A stretch of DNA of 8,505 nucleotides from Candidatus Melainabacteria bacterium (GCA_028817775.1 JAPPOW010000024.1:1-8505); one strand, 5' to 3'; counted from the stretch's first letter, positions 1 to 6,398 are shown. Made by a program: numbers and translations. Notes: generated from the sequence alone by a model not told the origin.

Positions 1-3000
1 GGCAAACTGCCTCTATTAAATAAACTCGTGCCCAAACAAAATAGCAGCCCAAGTACAAGAGAAGATTTATCGGGTTTTCATAAAGAATCAGTAGATACTT
101 CTTGGCAAAATCCAAACTCACAAGTTCATTATGAGAGAGCAGCAGACGATTGGTCAGAAAAAACTTCTCCTGGACCCGTTGCAGCAAGAGTTGAATTACG
201 TGAACCTATTCAGCCATTCCAAACCAAAGTTAGATCTAGAGTTGAAGAGCAAATCAAAACAAGTCCAAACAAGTTAAGTCTGGACAAACATGAATTAGAT
301 ACCGCTATTGCACAGGTTGAAAGATTTCAAAGAAACAACCCCAATTCAAAGATCGGTTTCAAAACAGACCATATACAACCACCAGCAGCTGATCTAGTAA
401 CAGACTTGGTAACACAACTCAGAGATTCTATTAAATCAATTCAATACAGTCAGGATGATTTAGAAGCAAGAGAGAGTTTTGTTGAAGCATTTAATCAATT
501 TTTCAGTAAAGTAATTGAACTTAGTCTAGAAGTCTCTAACAAAGTTCTCAAACAAACCCTTGAGCTTGATGACTCTATCACTGATTTCAATATTGCAGAG
601 GCAATGACAGAAAACCGTGAGATCAGTAAAGCAATCTGTGCGCGAGCTCTTGAACTGCTCAATGAAGATGGTCCTAAAGCTCTAACTGCAGAACTACCAG
701 GGGCTGTGATCCCAACCAAAACTGGCGATATTGACTTTATAGACTATCTAAAATTAGAATTGGCTGATGAAATCAAAACCTTATCTCTAGGAGCTCAGTT
801 TGGAATTCAGTCCAAAGAACTGGTTGAATGTTTCAAAGAGCAAACTCAAGAGATTAATATGGAAAGCGACAAAACTTGTCACCAAAGTTGCCAAACTTTG
901 TTAGAAGTCCAAAAAGCGATTCAAGGTTCAGTTTTACAGACAAGAGGACAAGTAGAATTACAAAATCCTGAGATTGGAGAATTGGATAGCAAGCTTACGA
1001 GCCGTGGCTTAGATTTATTACTAGATTCAATTTTTGCAGAGTACCAATTAAGACACGACGATATTCGTGATGAACATCAAGAAGATGAATTTACTGGACT
1101 ACATGCTACCAAACTGGAACTCGCTCAATTACTCACAGGACTATCCAAAATACAACGCAATGTTCAAGAAGAAGTTCAAATCAACAAAGCCAAACCAATT
1201 TGGGGCTCAACCAGTTTAGAAGGCGGCTCTATCAACACTCTAGCCAAATATGAAGAACTGCATAGAACTGATGAAATGCTTGGGATCACAAATGAAGAAA
1301 CAATACTTGGCAGAACTTTCCCTGGTCGCCAAATTGTCAAAACTTTAGAGTTTGATGATGCAGATGCAAACAATATGCGTGAAAATTTTGAAAGACTGAT
1401 TTTTGAAGTTTCTCTAGTAGCACTCATTGATGCTATCAGTACTTATCGAGGTGTCAAACCAGCCAATGAGCTTTATATGCTGCATCCAAATTTTGAGACT
1501 ATCCCATGGCTCAAAGATTTTTACCAAAACAAAATAGATGAATACAATAGTATGTTTGAATCTACTCAGGTTACAACAATGGAAATGAGAAGTCTAGCTA
1601 AGGAATTGGCAAAACTTGGTACCGAGCTCTACAGCATCTCAAGCTCAAGTCACCCATTATTTGAGCTCGCTGACCTATGTTCTGAACGAAGATACGACAT
1701 AACCAATGCTGCAAACCTAATGCTCAAACGGGTTGCAAAGATGACTGATATTGGAAAATTAGCACTACACCTGGAACTGGCAAGTAGTTTATTTGCAAAC
1801 CTTGAGCCAGGCCAAGATCATAGACTTGATGCTGATGAAGTTAAACGTATCAAGGACCTTATTGAATTCTTAGAAGAAGAAACTAAACTAATAGATGAGA
1901 ATGGGGAGCAGGTAATTGCACCTCTTGAAGACAGTCAAGGACGCAATGAAATTGGAATGGCTAAATTCAAGGAAATACAAGAATTAATTGGCAGTCGCGG
2001 TTACCTCATGCTCAATACTCCTCTCATTATTAAGTTCCTTACCAATAGTCTAGAAAGTGATAGTCTCAAACCACAAATTGGTGACGGGCAAAGTATTGAA
2101 AATCGAAATAGTATTCTTGCAAGTGTCCTCTTCTATACACTGGTCAAATTCTTACCAGAGAATAGTGACGATATAGATTCACTTAGAGCAAGAGCTCAAG
2201 TCTACAAAACATTGCTGTTTATTAACTCCAAAGGTAAAAGATACGTACCAATTCTATTTGACAAAATGAAAAAACAAGCACTCGGCTTGCAGGAAGATTT
2301 ACAGACTCCTCATCGTGATGATAGAGAGGGTGTGTTTATGAGTTTAAGCAAAGATCTTGAAAATAAATTGCTCAACTATCCCGAACAAGCAGGATCCATC
2401 TCACTAAGATCAATGCTTGATCTATACGTGGATCTAGATAGCTTCAGCCAAGAACACCAAGAGGCCGTCCAGGAAGCTGAGGCGATACTTGCCCAAACCA
2501 AAGGTTTTAAAGGACCACTTCTCAAAGGTATCAAATCAATAATTGCTGCGGTATTAGAAACAGACACGGCAACAGTGGTGGAGTTTGTCAAAGACCAAAA
2601 CAATCAAGAACTCAGTGACTTTACATACAGACTATTGATCAATAAGGCTGGTAATAAAGCAAGAGAACTGATTAAGGACAATGTGCGCAAGGACAAGGAT
2701 GGGGATGAAAACTTAGTTGTTTTTGATCAAAGTGAAACTAGCCTCAAAGCATTAGTAGATATTTTGATTTATTGCAAACAAGCAGCTTTCCTTAGAGATA
2801 AATATCAACTCAAAGCTGTTCATATGAGAGCAAACACTAATGACGATCAATTCAACAAAGATATTGCTTCACTTGAAAGATTAATGAATTATCCAACAAT
2901 CTTAACCACTGACCCAAGCAAGAAAAATATTGAAGAATTCCCTGGTCAAGCTAGAATCAAAACTCTGTTAACAGAATTACTGTCAGAAAAAGAATTTGGT

Positions 3001-3180
3001 TTTAGACCAAGAATTGGCAATCATTTTGATTGGCAAGATCTTAATAATCTGGAAGACAAAATTGAGGAAGCTAAAGAAACAGAGTATGTATTTACGACCT
3101 TTGATCCTAAAAGCGGCACTAGGCAAGACTTAGGTAGAAGATCTAAGGCTAATGTTAAAAATCTATCTACAACTGCTTGA
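1..3180 (+). CDS. Very large helical protein of unknown function, 5'-truncated by the window edge
   Basis: I do not recognise this protein. The frame is open from base 1 to the TAA/TGA-delimited end (TGA at 3178-3180). The first possible start in the window is a GTG at 28 with no purine-rich Shine-Dalgarno before it, and the frame continues upstream as GKLPLLNKLV, so the real start is probably left of the window. From the GTG it is 1050 residues. The first ~110 residues are polar, rich in Ser, Pro, Gln and charged residues, and look disordered. The rest is Leu/Glu/Lys/Asp-rich and appears almost wholly alpha-helical, with long amphipathic stretches and no Gly-rich catalytic loops. I see no signal peptide, membrane segment or nucleotide-binding motif. 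Two stretches faintly recall EF-hand loops (acidic cluster DKDGDEN; GQDHRLDADE), too degenerate to call. It precedes a tRNA gene and has no obvious operon partner here. A scaffold or structural role is possible but only a guess. Confidence 0.85.
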   Translation, partial: GKLPLLNKLVPKQNSSPSTREDLSGFHKESVDTSWQNPNSQVHYERAADDWSEKTSPGPVAARVELREPIQPFQTKVRSRVEEQIKTSPNKLSLDKHELDTAIAQVERFQRNNPNSKIGFKTDHIQPPAADLVTDLVTQLRDSIKSIQYSQDDLEARESFVEAFNQFFSKVIELSLEVSNKVLKQTLELDDSITDFNIAEAMTENREISKAICARALELLNEDGPKALTAELPGAVIPTKTGDIDFIDYLKLELADEIKTLSLGAQFGIQSKELVECFKEQTQEINMESDKTCHQSCQTLLEVQKAIQGSVLQTRGQVELQNPEIGELDSKLTSRGLDLLLDSIFAEYQLRHDDIRDEHQEDEFTGLHATKLELAQLLTGLSKIQRNVQEEVQINKAKPIWGSTSLEGGSINTLAKYEELHRTDEMLGITNEETILGRTFPGRQIVKTLEFDDADANNMRENFERLIFEVSLVALIDAISTYRGVKPANELYMLHPNFETIPWLKDFYQNKIDEYNSMFESTQVTTMEMRSLAKELAKLGTELYSISSSSHPLFELADLCSERRYDITNAANLMLKRVAKMTDIGKLALHLELASSLFANLEPGQDHRLDADEVKRIKDLIEFLEEETKLIDENGEQVIAPLEDSQGRNEIGMAKFKEIQELIGSRGYLMLNTPLIIKFLTNSLESDSLKPQIGDGQSIENRNSILASVLFYTLVKFLPENSDDIDSLRARAQVYKTLLFINSKGKRYVPILFDKMKKQALGLQEDLQTPHRDDREGVFMSLSKDLENKLLNYPEQAGSISLRSMLDLYVDLDSFSQEHQEAVQEAEAILAQTKGFKGPLLKGIKSIIAAVLETDTATVVEFVKDQNNQELSDFTYRLLINKAGNKARELIKDNVRKDKDGDENLVVFDQSETSLKALVDILIYCKQAAFLRDKYQLKAVHMRANTNDDQFNKDIASLERLMNYPTILTTDPSKKNIEEFPGQARIKTLLTELLSEKEFGFRPRIGNHFDWQDLNNLEDKIEEAKETEYVFTTFDPKSGTRQDLGRRSKANVKNLSTTA

Positions 3181-3263
3181 TTTTCTGAAACAAATGATAT
3201 TGTTAAAAACCATGGCTAGGTAGATCTTTGGTAATGTCATTGGTCTATTGGTCACTGTCATTT

Positions 3264-3340
3264 GGCTGGGTAGCTCAGTTGGTAAGAGCGGTGGATTCAT
3301 AACCCACAGGCCGGCAGTTCAAGTCTGCCCCCAGCTACCA
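3264..3340 (+). tRNA. tRNA with CAU anticodon, probably elongator tRNA-Met
   Basis: The cloverleaf folds by eye. Acceptor arm GGCTGGG (3264-3270) pairs with CCCAGCT (3330-3336), with a G-U at the 1-72 position. D stem GCTC/GAGC is at 3273-3276 and 3286-3289. The anticodon stem GTGGA/CCCAC has an A-C at its last pair and loop TTCATAA with CAT at 3298-3300. The five-base variable loop is 3308-3312. T arm GGCAG-TTCAAGT-CTGCC is at 3313-3329. Discriminator A is followed by genome-encoded CCA (3338-3340). It lacks the GGG/CCC anticodon-stem run and unpaired first base typical of initiator tRNA, so it is elongator Met, or tRNA-Ile2 whose C34 would be changed to lysidine. Sequence alone does not settle this. 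Confidence 0.95.
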
Positions 3341-3460
3341 TTCTACCGCCCCGGAGTCCCCAATACATCGCAGCGCCACCGAGGACGGTTATAGCTGGCG
3401 GAGCCAGCTCACTGTGTGCAGGTACCAGGAAAGCGGCGCTTTCAGAGTAGCGCCGCCCGG
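3341..3460. other. GC-rich intergenic island with two perfect hairpins, directly after the tRNA
   Basis: Counting bases gives about 64% G+C over these 120 bp, far above the AT-rich flanks and genes. It contains a 7-bp hairpin AGCTGGC-gga-GCCAGCT (3393-3409) and an 8-bp hairpin GCGGCGCT-ttcagagt-AGCGCCGC (3433-3456). Read on the minus strand, the second is followed by TTTCCT, a weak terminator-like tail, but no minus-strand gene is seen to use it. A 60-codon minus-strand frame crosses this segment and the tRNA; I reject it as a gene. The island could be a repeat, a structured RNA or a remnant of transferred DNA. No choice can be made from one copy. Confidence 0.5.
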
Positions 3461-3494
3461 GATCGAAACTCAGAATCAAACACTCTAACGACTG

Positions 3495-3524
3495 AATTGC
3501 TTCGTCGTTCCTCCTCGCAATGAC
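3495..3524. repeat. Short palindromic dispersed-repeat-like element
   Basis: The segment begins AATTGCTTCGTCG and ends CTCGCAATGAC. Its ends ATTGC (3496-3500) and GCAAT (3517-3521) are inverted. From memory, closely similar GCAATGAC/ATTGCTTCGTCG palindromes occur as dispersed intergenic repeats in many unrelated bacterial genomes. Only one copy lies here, so its repeat status rests on that resemblance. Confidence 0.5.
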
Positions 3525-3569
3525 AGCTAATGGGTATTAAAGAGAAAACTACTATAGAATTAAATATGA

Positions 3570-4340
3570 ATGCAAGTCGAAGCAAAATCATCAGTCAAAG
3601 CAAGTTTCATAGAAATTATTGGCTCAGCTTTAATATATTTGATTGATTCATACAAGTATATTTTCACTGGTCGTATTCAGACGGTGATGTTAGTTTCACG
3701 CATGGTTTTCATCGGTTACGAATCTTTGATTATGGTGGTTGCACTTTGTGCACTGGCAAGTATGATCCTCACTTACAATACTGCAATTGAACTTACCAGT
3801 CAGGGTGGTAGAGAATTGGTTGGTGGTTTAATTGCGGTTGCTGACCTACGTGAGATAGTTCCGATATTTGTCGCCTTTGCGCTTGCAGCAAGATGCGGCA
3901 CTGCCCTCACCGCTGAAATCTCCACCATGAAAGTAACAGAACAGATTGATGTACTTAGAGTTCTTAAAGTTGATCCAGTTTATTTTTTACTAGCACCAAC
4001 TATTCTTGCAGTAATGCTGCTAGCACCATTACTACTTGCAATCGCTATCATTGTCAGCATGTTTTCAGGAATGCTAGTTGCTAAGCTGGTTATCAACCTT
4101 GAATTTGGAGAATTTCTTAGTTCTGCTTGGAAATTTATTGGACTGAAAGAATATTTCTACCCACTAATCAAAACTGAGATTTTTTGTGTTTATTCGCTAT
4201 TAATCAACATCACAATGGGGCTCAATTGCCGTGGTGGAGCCAAAGAAGTAGGGCAAGCCACTACTAAAGCTACAGCACTTGTTATAGTGGGGATCATAGT
4301 TTTAGACGGATTACTCACGCCAATCCTGTTTGTTGATTAA
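3570..4340 (+). CDS. mlaE: MlaE-family ABC transporter permease (lipid transport)
   Basis: This is the integral-membrane permease of an MCE/Mla-type ABC importer-exporter. The family moves phospholipids between the inner membrane and the envelope, as MlaE does in proteobacteria and TGD1 in chloroplasts. The protein is 256 residues, the usual family length. An N-terminal amphipathic segment (about 10-35) leads into hydrophobic segments near 50-70, 85-108, 138-172, 200-220 and 233-254. Diagnostic motifs are AEISTMKVTEQID (115-127) followed by VLKVDP (131-136), and the late GGAKEVGQATT (222-232); both match the family almost exactly and are close in style to cyanobacterial homologues. An in-frame TGA at 3567-3569 abuts the ATG at 3570, so no earlier start is possible; no convincing Shine-Dalgarno precedes it. 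A second ATG at 3566 is out of frame. No MlaF ATPase or MCE-domain protein is adjacent, so partners must be encoded elsewhere. Confidence 0.93.
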   Translation: MQVEAKSSVKASFIEIIGSALIYLIDSYKYIFTGRIQTVMLVSRMVFIGYESLIMVVALCALASMILTYNTAIELTSQGGRELVGGLIAVADLREIVPIFVAFALAARCGTALTAEISTMKVTEQIDVLRVLKVDPVYFLLAPTILAVMLLAPLLLAIAIIVSMFSGMLVAKLVINLEFGEFLSSAWKFIGLKEYFYPLIKTEIFCVYSLLINITMGLNCRGGAKEVGQATTKATALVIVGIIVLDGLLTPILFVD

Positions 4341-4355
4341 AGAAGCAGGATAGAA

Positions 4356-4416
4356 GCGTGATAGAGGCTAAATAAAGGCTCTACAAGAAGAAGCCTCTAT
4401 CTTGCCTTTATCACGC
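4356..4416. terminator. Long imperfect hairpin downstream of mlaE (possible terminator or RNA element)
   Basis: Arms of 24 nt (4356-4379 and 4393-4416) surround a 13-nt loop. Twenty positions are Watson-Crick, one is G-U and three are mismatched. It begins 16 bp after the mlaE stop, so termination is plausible. However, it has no T tract and is followed by A-rich sequence, so it is not a standard intrinsic terminator. Each arm is itself made of two GATARAGGC-like repeats that can pair in a second, crossed way. Confidence 0.5.
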
Positions 4417-4417
4417 T

Positions 4418-4576
4418 CAAAAACAAGTATCTAGGTCATTTAGACTAGGGACTTACCTGCTAAATAGTTTTTCTAGCCATTTTTTAATCCAAAGCTAGGG
4501 CTTAAGCCTGATTTTAGCTAGTAATTTCAGTCATCGGAGTGACTTAGAAGCGCCCATGCTTATTGGAATAACTCTA
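4418..4576. other. Intergenic region ahead of the sigma-factor pair
   Basis: This AT-rich non-coding stretch contains T runs (near 4468-4472 and 4480-4485) and a 10-bp perfect palindrome GGCTTAAGCC at 4499-4508, flanked by inverted AGCTA/TAGCT (4493-4497 and 4515-4519). It should hold the promoter for the small membrane protein and sigma factor, but I cannot identify a convincing -35/-10 pair. The palindrome could be an operator. Confidence 0.3.
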
Positions 4577-4582
4577 AAGGAG
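4577..4582 (+). promoter_or_regulatory. Shine-Dalgarno that fixes the start of the small membrane protein
   Basis: AAGGAG lies 9 nt before the ATG at 4592. The in-frame ATG at 4556 has no such site and would add twelve residues in front of it, so 4592 is the preferred start. Confidence 0.75.
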
Positions 4583-4591
4583 ATTCTCTTG

Positions 4592-4954
4592 ATGGCAATC
4601 AACAATACACCAGAAAATAACGAATATTTGAAGGCCAAATTGTTGAAAGAACTTAAGTCCTACAGGAATATCTCCATCAAGCTTGCAGCTTTGGTTTGGG
4701 CTCCAACCTTCACCGGGCACTTTGCCTTTAATGTGATTGGAATTAACCCGATGCTACTCAAGCTTGATGACATGCTACTCAAGAGTTTTTCATTCTCTCT
4801 TGTGTTTGCATTAGTCGGCTACTGTGTTGGATCCATGATTGGAGCTCACTTACAGAAGACGAGACTAGCACAACTCGAAAATAAACGTATCGAACGAAGA
4901 CGCTTTATTGAAGAGCAAGTAGCAATTAGGCAACTAAAACTAGAGGGTCTATAG
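4592..4954 (+). CDS. Small two-helix membrane protein of unknown function, coupled to the sigma factor
   Basis: I do not recognise the family. From the preferred ATG the product is 120 residues. A charged N-terminus (1-27) is followed by a first hydrophobic helix (about 29-50, with WAPTF), a short loop with a Met/Leu/Asp-rich segment (52-64), and a second helix (about 66-86, with small-residue positions GYCVGSMIG). The C-terminal tail (88-117) is strongly basic and probably a coiled coil (KRIERRRFIEEQ). Both termini are therefore likely cytoplasmic. Its TAG at 4952-4954 is one base from the GTG of the sigma-factor gene, so translation is probably coupled. A frame extending to ATG 4556 exists but lacks a ribosome-binding site. 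The context suggests a role connected with the sigma factor or with what it controls; that is inference only. Confidence 0.8.
   Translation: MAINNTPENNEYLKAKLLKELKSYRNISIKLAALVWAPTFTGHFAFNVIGINPMLLKLDDMLLKSFSFSLVFALVGYCVGSMIGAHLQKTRLAQLENKRIERRRFIEEQVAIRQLKLEGL
4942..4947 (+). promoter_or_regulatory. Shine-Dalgarno for the GTG-started sigma-factor gene
   Basis: AGAGGG lies 8 nt before the GTG at 4956, inside the last codons of the preceding gene. This supports the GTG over the ATG at 5070. Confidence 0.65.
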
Positions 4955-4955
4955 C

Positions 4956-5816
4956 GTGAAGAAAACAACAAACACAGAAAACCCAATAATCGCTAATTCT
5001 CGCAAAGAGACTGCTTCTGAGCGCGTGCCAGCTGAAACCGTTTCAGACCCACGTAATAAAGAAGAGTCAATGAAAATTTGGCATCGTTATCGTGTTCAAA
5101 ACAAACCACTACAGATTAGAGAACAACTAATCAAACGTTATGCTTATATCGTCAACTGGGTTATAGGGCGTTTTCCTAATATTGAAACTGCAGATTTTGA
5201 CAGAGAAGATTTACTTGGCTATGGAACTATCGGCTTAATTGAAGCAGTGGATAGATACAACCCACAACAAAAGTGTTCATTTGAGACCTTTGCCATTAAC
5301 AGAGTGCGTGGTGAGATACTTGACTTCCTGCGCTCAAGAGATTTTCTGAGCCGAACGGGGAGAAGTAGGGTTAAAAGATTCAACGAAGCTTATGCAAGAT
5401 TAGAATCACAATTGGGGAGAGCACCTACTGACGACGAAATTAAAAATGCTCTAAATATAGAAGCAGAAGATCTTAGAACAATCAAAGTACAAGCCTCAGC
5501 ATTAGTATTCTCACTAGATGCTACAGAAGCCACCAGACCATTTGAAGAAGGCAAAGTTAGCCTCATTGACAATATCGCTTCAGAAACCCAAAGCCAAGAA
5601 GAATATACAGAACAATCATTACTCAGAGATAGACTAGCCAAGGCAATCGATGCCCTCAATCCTAGAGAAAGATTACTAGTCGCTCTCTATCACTATCAAA
5701 AACTTACTTTTAAAGAAATCGGTGAAGTCCTCGGTGTATCCGAGTCACGTTCTTCCCAGCTTCATATGAAGATATTGCAGAAGTTGAAGATTCTTATGAA
5801 AGATTTTGAAATTTAA
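4956..5816 (+). CDS. fliA: FliA/WhiG-family RNA polymerase sigma factor (sigma-28 type)
   Basis: This group-3 sigma-70 factor directs RNA polymerase to an alternative promoter class, in most bacteria the late flagellar and chemotaxis genes. The protein is 286 residues. A polar N-terminal extension (1-37) longer than in typical FliA leads to region 2 (about 40-130), with the signature DLLGYGTIGLIEAVDRY (85-101) and FETFAINRVRGEILD (109-123). Region 3 (about 135-182) contains LGRAPTDDEI. Region 4 (about 222-280) has helix-turn-helix LTFKEIGEVLGVSESRSSQL (250-269), very close to FliA consensus. There is no N-terminal region 1.1, as expected for the family. The segment after region 2 reads RDFLSRTGR where FliA usually has DWVPRSVR, so promoter choice may differ. 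No flagellar gene or FlgM anti-sigma factor is in the window, so a flagellar role is an assumption from the family. It probably shares an operon with the preceding membrane protein. Confidence 0.93.
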   Translation: MKKTTNTENPIIANSRKETASERVPAETVSDPRNKEESMKIWHRYRVQNKPLQIREQLIKRYAYIVNWVIGRFPNIETADFDREDLLGYGTIGLIEAVDRYNPQQKCSFETFAINRVRGEILDFLRSRDFLSRTGRSRVKRFNEAYARLESQLGRAPTDDEIKNALNIEAEDLRTIKVQASALVFSLDATEATRPFEEGKVSLIDNIASETQSQEEYTEQSLLRDRLAKAIDALNPRERLLVALYHYQKLTFKEIGEVLGVSESRSSQLHMKILQKLKILMKDFEI

Positions 5817-5820
5817 GTAA

Positions 5821-5945
5821 TCGCTTATGCAAGCTTTGCTTGCTGCAAATGATCGTTTCACTCCCTGCATATGCTACGCGCTGCAAAAAGCAGGGCGAAG
5901 CCCATATGCAGAAGCTTAGCTTCGTATGCAGGAGCCTTTGGCTCC
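5821..5945. repeat. Cluster of short palindromic units between convergent genes
   Basis: At least five small stem-loops follow one another: GCAAGC-ttt-GCTTGC (5829-5843), CTGC-aaaaa-GCAG (5881-5893), GGGC-gaa-GCCC (5893-5903), GAAGC-tta-GCTTC (5911-5923) and GGAGCC-ttt-GGCTCC (5931-5945). Three are introduced by the same word: TATGCAAGC (5826), TATGCAGAAGC (5905) and TATGCAGGAGC (5925). A 9-bp inverted pair CTGCATATG/CATATGCAG (5865-5873 and 5903-5911) brackets the middle. The stems differ in sequence but keep full pairing. They lie exactly between two converging genes and could act as a bidirectional terminator, although there is no long T tract. Confidence 0.7.
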
Positions 5946-5963
5946 ATACGCCCAAATAACTTC

Positions 5964-6386
5964 TTATGCCTTAGCAAACTCAGTAAGTTCTTTCTTACGA
6001 GCTTTCTCTTCTTTAACTTCTTCGTTCCACTGTTGCTCTTGGATTCTAAGATCACCAAGCAATGCTCTTGCTTGATAAAGCATGTGTCTAATTGAATCTT
6101 GCTCTGGCTGAATGGTATCTAAATCAGCAGGCTGACCAGTTTTGTCTTCTACAAAACTCTTAACACCAGTTTCAAGTGCTGCACCAAGTGCGCTTCCACC
6201 AGTGACACTGCCATATAAACCTTGAATATCATCTACTAAGTCGCCGAGGCTACCTTCTGATACTTTACTTGGCGAACCGAGTATCGCGAATTGTAGCTCC
6301 ATCTCGAGCTGTGAAATAATCTGTTGTTGAACGTCAATCTGACTTCTGATCTTTGCTAGTTGTTGTGTTGAATTAATTGCTGCCAT
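5964..6386 (-). CDS. Small coiled-coil protein of unknown function
   Basis: I do not recognise this 140-residue protein. The ATG (complement of 6384-6386) is preceded by AGGAG (complement of 6394-6398) at 7-nt spacing, which makes it a well-supported gene. The N-terminal helix (about 5-34) is Gln/Ile/Leu-rich. A Gly/Ser-rich central part (36-75, with GLYGSVTGGSALGAALETG) follows. A long charged C-terminal helix (about 95-138) ends in a Lys/Glu-rich stretch. It has no signal peptide, Cys or enzyme motif. The helix-flexible-helix layout suggests an oligomer-forming or secreted/structural protein, but no family match is offered. It lies downstream of the antiporter gene on the same strand, 76 bp away, and converges with the sigma-factor gene. 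The gap is AT-rich enough to hold its own promoter. Confidence 0.85.
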   Translation of the reverse strand: MAAINSTQQLAKIRSQIDVQQQIISQLEMELQFAILGSPSKVSEGSLGDLVDDIQGLYGSVTGGSALGAALETGVKSFVEDKTGQPADLDTIQPEQDSIRHMLYQARALLGDLRIQEQQWNEEVKEEKARKKELTEFAKA

Positions 6387-6393
6387 TGTTCTG

Positions 6394-6398
6394 CTCCT
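6394..6398 (-). promoter_or_regulatory. Shine-Dalgarno of the coiled-coil gene
   Basis: AGGAG on the minus strand lies 7 nt before the ATG ending at 6386. It is one of the clearest ribosome-binding sites in the window and confirms this small gene and its start. Confidence 0.7.

Noticed and set aside
1800..1860. EF-hand-like calcium site in the large protein (GQDHRLDADEVKRI), with a second near 2690-2730 (DKDGDENLVVFD)
   Set aside because: Neither has the full set of loop ligands or the central glycine, and no paired helix-loop-helix is evident.
3297..3479. A 60-codon minus-strand frame across the tRNA and the GC-rich island
   Set aside because: About a quarter of it is the antisense of the tRNA, giving the RLELPACGL-like peptide familiar from spurious tRNA-antisense frames. 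The rest is explained by high G+C with few stops, and there is no ribosome-binding site.
3449..3500. Degenerate second tRNA on the minus strand (D-arm-like ATTC-AGTCGTTA-GAGT and TTCGATCCCGGG)
   Set aside because: The D-arm-like part pairs, but the anticodon stem and T stem do not, and part of the match belongs to the repeat-like palindrome. Chance resemblance is more likely than a tRNA remnant.
4556..4591. Upstream ATG giving twelve more residues to the small membrane protein
   Set aside because: There is no ribosome-binding site before it, whereas AAGGAG at 9-nt spacing serves the ATG at 4592.
5858..6095. Short frames on both strands over the palindromic cluster and the end of the coiled-coil gene
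   Set aside because: They are out-of-frame shadows of the coiled-coil gene extended through palindromic DNA, with no ribosome-binding site.
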